Shown: positions 10,198-20,513, numbered from the stretch's first letter. The stretch is DNA of 45,028 nt from Desulfobulbaceae bacterium (GCA_020049575.1 JAIFKM010000048.1:1-45028); one strand, 5' to 3'. Notes: a model not told the origin generated them from the letters alone. Translations and numbers: made by a program.

Positions 10198-11127
10198 ATG
10201 ACAGAAATTCAAGAAGAAGGACCTGCTGTATTGTCCCCTCATGATCCTGCGGATGTCTTTTATCATATCCGCTTCCGGGAGGATGGCCAGCAATTCACCG
10301 CAGCTGCCTCAATTGCCGGGCTTCGTCGTGATACGGTGGTGATGGTCAAGACCGATCACGGATTGGAACCTGCGCTGATCAAAGAGACTGCCCCTCCCTG
10401 TATGTGCAGCGAAAAACCGCGCCAGGCCTCATTTGAAATCGTCAAAGAGCTTGGTCAGGAGGACTTGGAGCGCTATACGCACCTCCTCGAACAGGAAAAG
10501 CATGCTTTCAATGCCTGTGTCTCATTGATAGAGAAACATGACTTGGATATGAGCCTTGTGCGGGTGGAGAGGTTCTTCAACGGCAGCAAGATGATCTTTT
10601 TCTTTACCGCAGATAACCGGGTGGATTTCCGGAATCTGGTCAAGGATCTGGTGCAGGAATTCCGTACCCGCGTAGAGATGCGGCAGGTCGGTGTGAGACA
10701 CGAAACCAAGATGCTCGGTGGTCTCGGGACCTGTGGTCGGGAACTCTGCTGTTCTTCCTTTATCAAGAAATTTGACTCCGTCTCGATCAAGATGGCCAAA
10801 GAGCAGGATCTGCCGCTCAATCCCTCAAAAATTTCCGGTCTCTGTAATCGCCTGTTATGCTGTCTTACCTATGAGTACGACACCTATCGCAGGCAGCGAA
10901 AGGGGATGCCGAAAATTGGTAAAAAGATCAAGATCGGGGATGAATATTTCCTTGTCAAACGACAGAATCCATTGCAGGAGTCAATAGTTGTGAGTAATGA
11001 AAAAGGCGAGGACACTTTGCTGCAAAAGGATGAGTGGAGTGTTTCCGAGCTACCGAAAACCGAGAACTTCGACAAGGTGGAGAAAATTGAAAGGACGTTC
11101 AAAAAAGAAAGAAAAGGCAGGGAATAA
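10198..11127 (+). CDS. PSP1 domain protein / RicT-like iron-sulfur regulatory subunit
   Basis: KMIFFFTADNRVDFRNLVKDLVQEFRTRVEMRQVGVRHETKMLGGLGTCGRELCCSSFI...NPSKISGLCNRLLCCLTYEYDTY; lies between holB and metG. Confidence 0.92.
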   Translation: MTEIQEEGPAVLSPHDPADVFYHIRFREDGQQFTAAASIAGLRRDTVVMVKTDHGLEPALIKETAPPCMCSEKPRQASFEIVKELGQEDLERYTHLLEQEKHAFNACVSLIEKHDLDMSLVRVERFFNGSKMIFFFTADNRVDFRNLVKDLVQEFRTRVEMRQVGVRHETKMLGGLGTCGRELCCSSFIKKFDSVSIKMAKEQDLPLNPSKISGLCNRLLCCLTYEYDTYRRQRKGMPKIGKKIKIGDEYFLVKRQNPLQESIVVSNEKGEDTLLQKDEWSVSELPKTENFDKVEKIERTFKKERKGRE

Positions 11128-11174
11128 TAACATCAATCTTAAACCTGTCTCTTTTGCCGCCAGTGTGATGACAT

Positions 11175-13112
11175 ATGAATACCTATATAACAACTCCTAT
11201 CTATTACGTTAATGCCCAGCCGCATCTAGGCCATGCCTATACCACAATCGTGGCGGATACCTACAGCCGTTTCCGCAGACTGGCCGGGGCAACGGTACGA
11301 TTCCAGACCGGCACCGATGAGCACGGAGACAAGATCGCAGAGGCGGCGGCAAAAGAAGATGTCCCGCCAAAAGAATATGCCGACCGGATCAGTCGACTCT
11401 TTCAGGATACCTGGCCGCTCCTCGAGGTTCAGCCGGACAACTTTATCCGCACTACCGATCCCGGCCACGTGGCCACTGTCCAGTCGATCCTGCAGAAGGT
11501 GCATGACAGCGGTGATATCTATTTCGATGAGTACTCAGGCCTGTATTGCCGTGGCTGTGAGAGATTCCTGACGGAAAAGGAACTGGTCGACGGACTCTGT
11601 CCGGACCATCAGGTCCCGCCGCAGGAGATTGCCGAGCAGAATTATTTTTTCCGTATGTCCCGCTATCAGCAGAGATTGATTGAGCACATTGAGGAGAACC
11701 CGGATTTTATAACTCCGGAGCGCTACCGCAATGAAGTCCTTTCCTTTCTATCCGAACCGCTTGAGGATCTGTGCATTTCCCGGCCGAAATCGCGCCTGAC
11801 CTGGGGTATCGAACTGCCGTTTGATGCCAACTTTGTCACCTATGTCTGGTTTGATGCCCTCATCAACTACCTGAGCGGTCTGGACTATCCGGATGGGGAA
11901 GATTTTGACCGCTTCTGGTCTGTCGCCGAACATGTAATCGCCAAAGACATACTCAAACCTCATGCCATCTACTGGCCGACCATGCTGATGTCCATGGGGC
12001 TGCCCCTGTATAAAAAACTTCATGTGCATGGTTACTGGAATGTGGATGACACCAAGATGTCCAAGAGTATCGGTAACGTGGTGCGTCCCGCGCAGTTGAT
12101 CGAGGAGTACGGCGTTGATACCCTGCGCTACTTTACCTTGCGCGAGATGTCTTTTGGCTTGGATGCCTCGTTCAGCAGTGATGCTATCATTGCGCGCAAG
12201 AATTCAGATCTTGCAAATGATATAGGAAATCTTTTCAGCAGATCGATAGCCATGCTGCAGAAGTATACCGAGGGCCGGATTCCCACTCCCGGCCCGGCAG
12301 GCCCAGCTGACTTGCTACTGCAGAAGACCACTGAACAGATGCTTGAGATATATACGGAAGAGATGGCAAATTTCCAGTTTCATCGAGCCTTGCAAGCGGT
12401 GTGGGAGGTTATCAGTTCCGCAAACAAATATATAGTGACCAATGAGCCCTGGACCCTGGCGCGGGAAAGCAGCAACAGCAAGCGCCTCGCTACTGTATTG
12501 TATACTCTTTCCGAATGTCTGCGTCTTCTGGCCATGGTTCTCGGGCCTGTTATGCCGGGTGCGGCTGCGAAGATGGTTTTCGGTTTGGGGCTGGAAACCG
12601 GCAGCAATCTTGTATCCGACCTGGAGCGGGGTGGACGATGGGGGCTTCTACCGGCGGGCACCGTCCTGCGGCCGATTGAACCGCTCTTTCCGCGGATGGA
12701 AAGACAGCAGGTCAAGGAGACCGAGAAAACGGTAAAAATAGTCAGCAAAGGCGATCCAGCTCAATCGGAGACAGACTTTGGTTTGATTACCTTCGACCAG
12801 TTCCAGAAAGTTGATCTCCGGGTTGCCGAGATAGTGGCGGCGGAACGTGTAAAAAAATCGGAGAAACTGTTAAAGCTTACGGTGATGGCTCCAGAAAGAA
12901 GAACCATTATGGCCGGAATAGCTGAATCCTATGCGCCGGAAGAACTGATTGGCTGCCAGGTCCTGATAGTGGCAAATATGAAGCCGGCAAAACTAATGGG
13001 TATCCCGTCCCAGGGCATGGTGTTGGCGGCCAGAGCCATGGTAGACGGCAAAGAACGGCTGGTATTGTCTACCGTCAGCAAAACGGTGCCGACCGGAAGC
13101 AGAGTTGCTTGA
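11175..13112 (+). CDS. metG: Methionyl-tRNA synthetase with C-terminal tRNA-binding domain
   Basis: TPIYYVNAQPHLGHAYTTIVADTYSRF; GTDEHGDKIAEAA; KMSKSIGNVV; C-terminal KVDLRVAEIVAAERVKKSEKLLKLTV...GIPSQGMVLAA. Confidence 0.97.
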   Translation: MNTYITTPIYYVNAQPHLGHAYTTIVADTYSRFRRLAGATVRFQTGTDEHGDKIAEAAAKEDVPPKEYADRISRLFQDTWPLLEVQPDNFIRTTDPGHVATVQSILQKVHDSGDIYFDEYSGLYCRGCERFLTEKELVDGLCPDHQVPPQEIAEQNYFFRMSRYQQRLIEHIEENPDFITPERYRNEVLSFLSEPLEDLCISRPKSRLTWGIELPFDANFVTYVWFDALINYLSGLDYPDGEDFDRFWSVAEHVIAKDILKPHAIYWPTMLMSMGLPLYKKLHVHGYWNVDDTKMSKSIGNVVRPAQLIEEYGVDTLRYFTLREMSFGLDASFSSDAIIARKNSDLANDIGNLFSRSIAMLQKYTEGRIPTPGPAGPADLLLQKTTEQMLEIYTEEMANFQFHRALQAVWEVISSANKYIVTNEPWTLARESSNSKRLATVLYTLSECLRLLAMVLGPVMPGAAAKMVFGLGLETGSNLVSDLERGGRWGLLPAGTVLRPIEPLFPRMERQQVKETEKTVKIVSKGDPAQSETDFGLITFDQFQKVDLRVAEIVAAERVKKSEKLLKLTVMAPERRTIMAGIAESYAPEELIGCQVLIVANMKPAKLMGIPSQGMVLAARAMVDGKERLVLSTVSKTVPTGSRVA

Positions 13113-13128
13113 AAAGAGAGGATTTTTT

Positions 13129-13428
13129 ATGTTTGTAATAAATAATTTTATGATGGCCCTGGCTCAACTCGTGGAATTTCTTCTAGTCGCCTACATGTGG
13201 ATTGTCATCGGTCGGGCGGTAATATCTTGGGTTAACGCTGATCCGGGAAATCCGATTGTTCGGTTCCTCTACGAGGTTACAGAGCCTTTACTGAGTCGAA
13301 TACGGCGTATGCTGCCAATCAGCATGGGCAGTATTGATTTCTCACCTATGATTCTCATACTGGCGATCATGTTTCTCCAGAATTTTTTGGTTCCGACCTT
13401 GAAGCGTCTGGCCATGGGACTGCAGTAA
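13129..13428 (+). CDS. YggT family integral membrane protein
   Basis: MFVINNFMMALAQLVEFLLVAYMWIVIGRAVISWVNADPGNPIVRFLYEVTEPLLSRIRRMLP. Confidence 0.88.
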   Translation: MFVINNFMMALAQLVEFLLVAYMWIVIGRAVISWVNADPGNPIVRFLYEVTEPLLSRIRRMLPISMGSIDFSPMILILAIMFLQNFLVPTLKRLAMGLQ

Positions 13429-13478
13429 CCGCTATCCTCGGAATAAAAATCTCTTCCCTTAACGCATGGAGCGCTCAT

Positions 13479-14399
13479 ATGTCAATTACTCCACAAGCTA
13501 TTAAAGATCAGGAATTTCAGGTAAAATTTAGAGGATACGATACTCTTGAAGTGAAAGCCTATCTTGAGCTTCTCGCTGAAGAATTCTTTGAATTGCATGA
13601 ACAGAACAGGAAAATGGCTGAGGAGGGTGCCGGCCTTGCCAGTGATGTAGAAACACTGCAGCGAGAGAAGGAGGAGGCTCAGCGAGATGGCAGAAAAAGG
13701 ATCGAAGAGCTTGAAAACCTCAAAGATGAGATCAAACGCCAGCAGAATCAGACCATTGCGCTGCAGAAAGAAGTTGACGAGTTGCGTGGCAAACTCGATA
13801 GCAGTCTAAAAGAAACAGAGCTTGCAAAAGAGATGGTTGAATCTGCAGAAGAACGAATGAAATCAGAGCAGGCCATTGCTGCCGCAAAAATGCAGGAAGA
13901 ACGCGATGAAGCAGAAGCGAGAAGAGTAGCCGAGAACGAAAGTGCGCAGCAGATTCGCTTGGAAATCGAAAAGCTTCGACATGAGTTGAAAATTCTAGAG
14001 GAGCAGAACAGGGAGTTGAAAAAAGGCGAAGCCGATTTCAAGACAGCGATTGTAGCTGCCCAGAAATTCTCTGAGGATCTGAAGAAGCGAGCAGAAAAAG
14101 AGGCCAGACAGATAATGGAGAGAGCCAAAACGGATGTCGAGAATTTCCGAAAGCAGGCCCATGAGGAGTTATCTCGACTGCCTGTTGAAATCGAGAAGCT
14201 GCATAAAAAAAGGAATGAGATCCGTGACGAATTGAAAATGGTTCTGCAGAGTTATTTGCATAACGTCGATATTTTTTCAGAAGTTAAAGAGGCCGAACGG
14301 GAAGAGGATCTGTCGGAATTGTTTCAATCCATCCAGTTACCCGATGATAGTGAAATTGACCACACAGACGTGGAAGACCTCAATCTCAAGCTGGCCTGA
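13479..14399 (+). CDS. DivIVA domain-containing coiled-coil protein
   Basis: MSITPQAIKDQEFQVKFRGYDTLEVKAYLELLAEEFFEL, followed by a long coiled coil. Confidence 0.88.
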   Translation: MSITPQAIKDQEFQVKFRGYDTLEVKAYLELLAEEFFELHEQNRKMAEEGAGLASDVETLQREKEEAQRDGRKRIEELENLKDEIKRQQNQTIALQKEVDELRGKLDSSLKETELAKEMVESAEERMKSEQAIAAAKMQEERDEAEARRVAENESAQQIRLEIEKLRHELKILEEQNRELKKGEADFKTAIVAAQKFSEDLKKRAEKEARQIMERAKTDVENFRKQAHEELSRLPVEIEKLHKKRNEIRDELKMVLQSYLHNVDIFSEVKEAEREEDLSELFQSIQLPDDSEIDHTDVEDLNLKLA

Positions 14400-14469
14400 G
14401 GGATCAGGAAGGATGCTGCGGCTCTTGTATTTTGATGATTTTCTCAACAAAACAGCAGCATGAAGATAT

Positions 14470-14808
14470 ATGTCCTATCTGAGCGTACAGAAAGACGGGT
14501 CGATCCAGTTGAGGATTTACGTGCAGCCTAAAGCCTCTCGCAACGGTTTGGTCGGGATGCATGACGGCTATCTCAAGCTGGCGATTTCATCTCCTCCGGT
14601 TGATGATAAGGCCAACAAATCTGTTATCTCGTTTTTTGCTGAATTTTTTCAGGTATCATCCAAGGAAATTGTCTTGTGTTCTGGGAGAAAATCTCGGAAA
14701 AAACAATTTGTCATTGGTTCGACGGATGAGGTTACCATCCGCCGTCTAGTTGAGGCAGCTCTTGCACGAGCGGAAAATAAACGGGCTGAAGGAGAGGGGC
14801 ATCTATGA
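14470..14808 (+). CDS. DUF167 (YggU-like) family protein
   Basis: GSIQLRIYVQPKASRNGLVGMHDGYLKLAISSPPVDDKANKSVISFFAEFF...VLCSGRKSRKKQFVI. Confidence 0.9.
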   Translation: MSYLSVQKDGSIQLRIYVQPKASRNGLVGMHDGYLKLAISSPPVDDKANKSVISFFAEFFQVSSKEIVLCSGRKSRKKQFVIGSTDEVTIRRLVEAALARAENKRAEGEGHL

Positions 14809-15512
14809 AACGCTTCGTTGTCGCCAATTGGAAATGTCATAAAAATCTGGAAGATGCCTGTCGATGGTTTGATATCTTTGCTTCAACCTATCAGGCAAAT
14901 GCAGACATCGAGGTAATCGTCGCCCCTTCCTTCATTTGTATGGAGAATCTCGCTTCGCATGTGCGCAAACTGCAGCTGGAAAATGTCTATCTAGCCGCCC
15001 AGGATATATCTCCTTTCCCCAAAGGTGGTTATACCGGAGCAATTGCCGCTGATATGCTGCGGGGGATTGCTCATTATGTCATTGTTGGGCATTCCGAGCG
15101 ACGGCGCTATTTCCACGAGACAAATCAGGATGTTGTGAACAAGGTGCACGAGGCGGTGGATTTCGGTCTGCGTCCGATCCTTTGTCTTGATCAATCCTAT
15201 GCGATGTCACAACTCTCGCCGCTGACGGGTATTGACTGTGAGAAGATGATTATCGCTTATTGTCCGGTCGATGCGGTAACCTTCCGGATACCCGAATCTC
15301 CGGAGAAGGTCAAAGAAGCGATTGGATTTATATCAAATCTTCATCCGAATCGGGCATTGATCTATGGCGGCTCGGTTTATCCCGACAACGTTCGAGATTA
15401 TTTTCAGATTCCTGGCCTTTCTGGGGTTATCGTCGGATCTGCCAGCCTTGAGGCCGAGTCATTTGCGGCAATCTGCAGAGAGGCGCGGGAGGCAGGCCCC
15501 GTTCTGTCGTAG
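14805..15512 (+). CDS. Triose-phosphate isomerase-like protein, catalytic Glu replaced
   Basis: FVVANWKCHK, VIVGHSERRRYFHET, LIYGGSVYPDN and IVGSASLEAESF are TIM signatures. The catalytic-Glu motif (usually YEPVWAIGTG) reads AYCPVDAVTFRIPESP. Overlaps the upstream ORF by 4 nt (ATGA). Confidence 0.85.
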   Translation: MKRFVVANWKCHKNLEDACRWFDIFASTYQANADIEVIVAPSFICMENLASHVRKLQLENVYLAAQDISPFPKGGYTGAIAADMLRGIAHYVIVGHSERRRYFHETNQDVVNKVHEAVDFGLRPILCLDQSYAMSQLSPLTGIDCEKMIIAYCPVDAVTFRIPESPEKVKEAIGFISNLHPNRALIYGGSVYPDNVRDYFQIPGLSGVIVGSASLEAESFAAICREAREAGPVLS

Positions 15513-15570
15513 CTGCAAAAAAAGCCACGAATAGGTGGCGTACCAGTAAATCCTTAGGTGAGATAAAAAA

Positions 15571-16257
15571 ATGTTCAACGCTGAGAAATTATTAGGTCAG
15601 GTTATTGGCGGGGTGCTCGGGCATGGTGGCAAGAAAAAGAAGAAAAACAGTCTTCTCGGGGGATTATCATCCGGCGCAGGATTGATGACGGCGATAGGGC
15701 TGGCCGTCGGGGCCTATGAGATTCTCAAGGATAAAAACAGCGGCCAGGCTCCTGCTCCGCAGAATTATGCTCCAGGGCACTCTACGCCGCCACCTCCGCC
15801 TCCGTGGGGGCAGGCCGCAAACACGATGCCCCCCCCACCGCTCCCGTCGGAAGCAACTGCTGTGGCAGCACCGACGGCAATCGCTCAAGTGTCGGGTGAT
15901 CCGGGCAGTGATGAACTAGCCCGCCGGATGATTCAGGTGATGATCGCCGCGGCATGCGCTGATGGAGCGATGGACGAGCAGGAGGAGAAGGCCATTCTCG
16001 ATAAGCTTCGCGACATCGAGCTCTCCCAGGAAGAAAAGATGTTCATGCTCGAAGAACTCCATCATCCCAAAGATATCGCCACATTGACAGCGGGAATCAG
16101 TCAACCCTCAGTTGCCAAGGCCATGTACATGCTGGCTGTTTCTGCCGTTGCCATTGATACTGAGAAAGAGCGAAGCTGGCTTGATGAACTGGCGCGGAGC
16201 CTAGGGCTCAGTCCGGCCATCCAGAAGTTTATCGAAGACCAACAGGCAGACTCCTGA
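15571..16257 (+). CDS. DUF533/TerB-like protein with proline-rich linker
   Basis: LLGGLSSGAGLMTAIGLAVGAYEIL; linker HSTPPPPPPWGQAANTMPPPPLP; ARRMIQVMIAAACADGAMDEQEEKAILDKL (TerB-like). Confidence 0.8.
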   Translation: MFNAEKLLGQVIGGVLGHGGKKKKKNSLLGGLSSGAGLMTAIGLAVGAYEILKDKNSGQAPAPQNYAPGHSTPPPPPPWGQAANTMPPPPLPSEATAVAAPTAIAQVSGDPGSDELARRMIQVMIAAACADGAMDEQEEKAILDKLRDIELSQEEKMFMLEELHHPKDIATLTAGISQPSVAKAMYMLAVSAVAIDTEKERSWLDELARSLGLSPAIQKFIEDQQADS

Positions 16258-16297
16258 GAAGCCTTGGGATATTTCTCGGGATCACGCCTGGTCCGGG

Positions 16298-17989
16298 TTA
16301 TTCACGTTTTTTGGGCAGAAGGAAGGAAATTACGAAGCCGACCGCGTTGATTCCGGCCAAGCCTAAACCAAGAAGCCCCATCGTGCCGAGAAATCCTTGC
16401 TGAGCGGCTAACCGGTCGGCAAGGATGAGGATGGACGATCCGACAATCAAGGCGGCGATAATCATCGCCATCCCCATAATGCGGCTGGCGAGATCAATTT
16501 TTTCGGCCAGGTGCTCAATCCGTTTCAATTCAAGATTCAGGGTGAAGCGACTGTGCCGCACATAGTCGAGGAAGCGCTGGATGTCCGAGGGGATACTCTC
16601 AAGCAGCTCAAAATAACCGGTCATGGTCTTTTGCAACCGCTCTTTGATAGCGTTGACACCGTATCTGTTGGTGACAATCTCCTGGATCTGCGGCTCAACA
16701 TGGGCAAGGACATCAAAGGTCGGATCAAAATGGGCAGCCACCCCTTCAATGGTGGTAAGGGCTTTGGTCAGCAACAGCAGGTCGCTGGGGCATTGAAGCT
16801 GATAGTGCTGGAGCATACTGAAGAACTCTGAAAGCAGAGTGCTGATATTCAGATGCTGGAGATCTGAATTCGGGAAATGACTGATGAGGTGCTGCAGGTC
16901 GGCACGAAAATCTCGTCTATCGGTCTTGGATGGATCGGTATCTGTCAATTCAATAACGACTCTGCAGAGCTTTTCAATGTCGCCTTTGCTCACACCAGCC
17001 ACTAGGTCGATGAGCTGTTCGGTGGTTTTACGGTCGAGTTGCCCGGTCATACCGCAGTCGATGAAACAGAGCGAACCGTCGTTTTGCAGGAATATGTTAC
17101 CGGGATGCGGATCGGCGTGGAAAAAACCGAACCGCAGGCACTGCTTGAAAACTGCATCAGTGCCTTTGGCAACGATTGCCCGGCGCTCTGCCACCGTCAG
17201 ATCGTCGGGGGAAAGGGTTGAAAGGAGCCGCCCGTGAATTTCTTCCAGGGTGAGGACGCTGCGTGTCGTGGCAGGCCAGAACACCTTGGGAAAATGGATG
17301 TTGGCATCGCTTTCGAAATAACGTCGGAGCCGGTCGGTTGACTGACCTTCGTAAATGAGGTTGATTTCCTTGGAGAGTTCTCTGGAGAATTCCTTGGCCA
17401 CGGAAACCGGACTGTAGCCAAGATTGGAAAAATACTGCTCAGCGAACTGTGAAAGAGTTTCGAGCAGGGCCATGTCCTCTTCAACAAGCTGCCTGCTGTC
17501 TGGTCGGAGAACCTTGATGACCACCTGCTGGCCGTCAACGAGAGTAGCCCGGTGAACCTGAGCCATCGATGCGGCAGCAAGCGGCGTTTCCTCGATGGCG
17601 GAGAAGATCAGGTCGAGACGTCCAGGGAATTCAGAGGCAAGCACTTCGTAGATATCAGAGAACGGCACCTCAGTGCAGCGATCCTGAAGTTTCTTCAGTT
17701 CATCTGCCCAATCCTGCGGTATCAGGTCGGGTCGGGTCGACAGGATCTGTCCGCATTTGATAAAAGTTGGCCCAAGTTCCTCAAGAACCCTTCTGAAACG
17801 CTCGGGTTTGGGAATGTCGGCAGTCTCCCGGCCACTCTCTTTGGTTTCCTCCTCCTTGACCAGATCCTGCAGTCGATGGATGCCTGAGTCAATGAGTACC
17901 TGGCGGAATCCATAGGCCGAGAGGACTTTGATGATTTCTGCCAGTCGCTTGGTGTTTCGTATTGTGCGCTTGATATTGACAATGTTCAT
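16298..17989 (-). CDS. ABC1/AarF/UbiB family atypical kinase
   Basis: [32 protein letters not shown] (KxGQ), [43 protein letters not shown]-terminal hydrophobic segments. Confidence 0.94.
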   Translation of the reverse strand: MNIVNIKRTIRNTKRLAEIIKVLSAYGFRQVLIDSGIHRLQDLVKEEETKESGRETADIPKPERFRRVLEELGPTFIKCGQILSTRPDLIPQDWADELKKLQDRCTEVPFSDIYEVLASEFPGRLDLIFSAIEETPLAAASMAQVHRATLVDGQQVVIKVLRPDSRQLVEEDMALLETLSQFAEQYFSNLGYSPVSVAKEFSRELSKEINLIYEGQSTDRLRRYFESDANIHFPKVFWPATTRSVLTLEEIHGRLLSTLSPDDLTVAERRAIVAKGTDAVFKQCLRFGFFHADPHPGNIFLQNDGSLCFIDCGMTGQLDRKTTEQLIDLVAGVSKGDIEKLCRVVIELTDTDPSKTDRRDFRADLQHLISHFPNSDLQHLNISTLLSEFFSMLQHYQLQCPSDLLLLTKALTTIEGVAAHFDPTFDVLAHVEPQIQEIVTNRYGVNAIKERLQKTMTGYFELLESIPSDIQRFLDYVRHSRFTLNLELKRIEHLAEKIDLASRIMGMAMIIAALIVGSSILILADRLAAQQGFLGTMGLLGLGLAGINAVGFVISFLLPKKRE

Positions 17990-18876
17990 GAAGCAGAGAG
18001 TATGTCGAGAACGGCGCCATCTTTTTGCCGGCTTTGAGTGAGTTCAGTATACCAGATTCCGGTCTTCTCCACCTCCCAGGGAAGATTGTTGTCGCGCCAG
18101 ATCTGCAGATTATCCGGCAGGAAGTCTTTGAATATGGCTATAACGTCATCAGCATTTAATTTTTCGGGATTGCAGTAAATCAGCGAGAGAATGTCTGCCA
18201 TCTGGACGATAAGCGGGGAAATTCTGCTGGTTGGAGCTAACAGCGGACTGTGATGGTAACCGACGGCCATGATCAGGGATTCAGGAAAGAGCCAGCGCCG
18301 CAAGAGCCGTTTGCCTATATCGTCATGACCGATCGAGAACATCTCGTTTTCTTTGATGACACTTCGTGATTGATTCGGCTCCGACAGTTCGAGAAGGGGT
18401 GAATAGTCATGAGGAAAGGTCATCAGCATTGCCAGTTTGCCAATATCATGGATTAGCCCGGCGATGAAGAATTCGCTGGGCGAATAGCCCAGGTGTTCAG
18501 CAAGTATCTTGGCTGCAAGACCGCAGGTGAATGAATGCTCCCAGAATAGCCTAATGTTAGTTTTGTTGTTTTTGGTGAGTGACTGGAAAGAAGAAAAAAC
18601 AGCCTTGCCGATAACAATGTTGCGGATCTCAGCAAAACCAAGGACTATCACGGCTTTTTCAATGGTGCTGACCTCGCCCGGCAAGCCGAAAAAGGCTGAA
18701 TTGGCAATTTTCAGAATGGCTGCGCACATCGACTGATCGGGAAGGATGGCCTTCATGAGATCCTGGGCTGAACTCTCAGGGTTGCCGGTGACGGTCATGA
18801 CCTTATTGACGGTCATCGGCAGGGCTGGGAAAGAGTCAATCTGTTTGAGCAGAGCAGTGAAGTGGGCGTGTGTCAT
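17986..18876 (-). CDS. HDOD domain-containing protein
   Basis: LPALPMTVNKVM-like start; VLKIANSAFFG-type segment (AAILKIANSAFFGLPGEVSTIEKAVIVLGFAEIRNIVIGKAVF); FFIAGLIHDIGKLAM. Confidence 0.9.
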   Translation of the reverse strand: MTHAHFTALLKQIDSFPALPMTVNKVMTVTGNPESSAQDLMKAILPDQSMCAAILKIANSAFFGLPGEVSTIEKAVIVLGFAEIRNIVIGKAVFSSFQSLTKNNKTNIRLFWEHSFTCGLAAKILAEHLGYSPSEFFIAGLIHDIGKLAMLMTFPHDYSPLLELSEPNQSRSVIKENEMFSIGHDDIGKRLLRRWLFPESLIMAVGYHHSPLLAPTSRISPLIVQMADILSLIYCNPEKLNADDVIAIFKDFLPDNLQIWRDNNLPWEVEKTGIWYTELTQSRQKDGAVLDILSAS

Positions 18877-20513
18877 AGGTCAATATCTGGATTATTGTTG
18901 AGCAGATCAGCCCGCATGTCTGTCATGAAGATGTCGTCAAGCTCAAGCAGGTTGTGTTCCTGGATGATGTCGAAGATTTTGAGAACAAGGAATGGGTCAA
19001 ATTGCTTGCCTGCCTGGCTGACTAATTCTTTGATGATGGCCTTTGGTTTGAGTTTCCGGCGAAACGGCCGGTTGGAATTCATCGCTGCCAGTGAATCGAC
19101 AATGTTGAAAATCCTGGCCCCGAGCGGGATCTCCTCCCCCTTCAGACCCTCGGGGAAACCACTGCCGTCATAGTGCTCACCGTGATACAAAAGAATAGAG
19201 CGCTCGTTGGCAAAATAGTCGAAAACCTCAGTTATTTCTGCAAGTTTATAAGGGAATTCGTCCATTTTTTTCCGGTCATCCTTGTTAAATTTCTTCTCCT
19301 GGCTGATGATATCATTGTGGAGAAGAAAACGGATGCTGGTGTTCAGGGTAATGGCATTCTGAAAGGTCCGGATCAGGGCGAGAGGGAGGCCCAATCGGTC
19401 TCCGAGCAGATTGATATAGTGAGAAACATTCTGGATATGATCCCGATGCTCTGCTCCGGCCAGATCTTTGGCCAGGAGTTGCAGTGAGGAAATTGCCGAA
19501 CTGCGGGTCTTGTCGAGAATACGGGCAATTGTCACTTTCAGTGAGGCAAGATTTTTTTCGGTGGAGTAACGATTGACTTCCAGCGGTGTGAAAATATTGC
19601 ACCGATTTCTTCCCTCAGCCTTAGCCATATTCAGGGCGGTTTCCGTCATCGTGATGAACTCATCCTGGCTCTCCGGATGGTGCTTGCGCAAGGAGGCGAT
19701 ACCGATGGAAACAGTGATATGTTTTTTGACAGAGCCATTGCTGAAGGGTTTGGAAGAACAGGCAAGCCGCAGCTTTTCTGCTTTCTTGAAGGCCTGATCG
19801 ATATCTGCCCCGGGCATCAGGATGACAAAATCTTCGCCTGAGAATCGAAAACAGATGTCTTCCTGACGAGTGGCCTTGGTAAGCCTGGCTGACATTTCAT
19901 TCAGGACGGAATCGCCATAGCTGTGTCCTGCTGTTTTGTTGACTTCATTGAAGTAATCGATGTCCAGTATCAAGAGCGAGAGTTCTGCGCCGTTTTTCTC
20001 AGCCTTGACTATTTCATCATGGAGGATCTTGGTCAATTGCCGGCGGTTGTATAGGCCGGTGAGGCCGTCTCTGGTTGACAGCCTGTCAAGAAATTCATTG
20101 TGGGCTTTGATATTGCGATAATGTTCTTCACTGAGGTTGCGCAGGTGTTCGAGCATTCGCAGCTTAAAAAAGAGGTAATCACCCGAAAAAGGCTCTCGGA
20201 TATAATCAATGACTCGGAAAGTCCTCTGTTTGAGGATTTCCTCCAGAGAGGATGCTGCCGTACCGATAATCATTATAGGCAGATAGGTAGGTATTTCTTT
20301 GCTACTGAGGAGCTCGGCGAGGTCACTGCGATGTTCCGAGACAAGTACAAGAGAGAGCTTGGGGAAGAGCGAGGGTGACCAGGGTGTGCCGGGCTGGTCG
20401 GCCCGGATAATGTCTACCTGATTGCCCTCCAACATTTTTTCGAGCTCGAGGGTCTGCTGTAGGGTTGAGCCCATCACGAGGAGCTTCATGGCCATTTTTT
20501 GCGGTGTTGACAA
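18873..20513 (-). CDS. Receiver-like/GGDEF/HD-GYP-like three-domain protein with degenerate signatures
   Basis: RDGLTGLYNRRQL...LDIDYFNEVNKTAGHSYGDSVLNEMSARLTKATRQEDICFRFSGEDFVILMPG, then HYDGSGFPEGLKGEEIPLGARIFNIVDSLAAM. The 4-nt overlap with the HDOD ORF suggests translational coupling. Confidence 0.88.
   Translation of the reverse strand: MSTPQKMAMKLLVMGSTLQQTLELEKMLEGNQVDIIRADQPGTPWSPSLFPKLSLVLVSEHRSDLAELLSSKEIPTYLPIMIIGTAASSLEEILKQRTFRVIDYIREPFSGDYLFFKLRMLEHLRNLSEEHYRNIKAHNEFLDRLSTRDGLTGLYNRRQLTKILHDEIVKAEKNGAELSLLILDIDYFNEVNKTAGHSYGDSVLNEMSARLTKATRQEDICFRFSGEDFVILMPGADIDQAFKKAEKLRLACSSKPFSNGSVKKHITVSIGIASLRKHHPESQDEFITMTETALNMAKAEGRNRCNIFTPLEVNRYSTEKNLASLKVTIARILDKTRSSAISSLQLLAKDLAGAEHRDHIQNVSHYINLLGDRLGLPLALIRTFQNAITLNTSIRFLLHNDIISQEKKFNKDDRKKMDEFPYKLAEITEVFDYFANERSILLYHGEHYDGSGFPEGLKGEEIPLGARIFNIVDSLAAMNSNRPFRRKLKPKAIIKELVSQAGKQFDPFLVLKIFDIIQEHNLLELDDIFMTDMRADLLNNNPDIDL

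Noticed and set aside
15521-15545. GCCACgaatagGTGGC hairpin after the TIM-like gene as a terminator
   Set aside because: Short stem not followed by a T-run; too weak to call.
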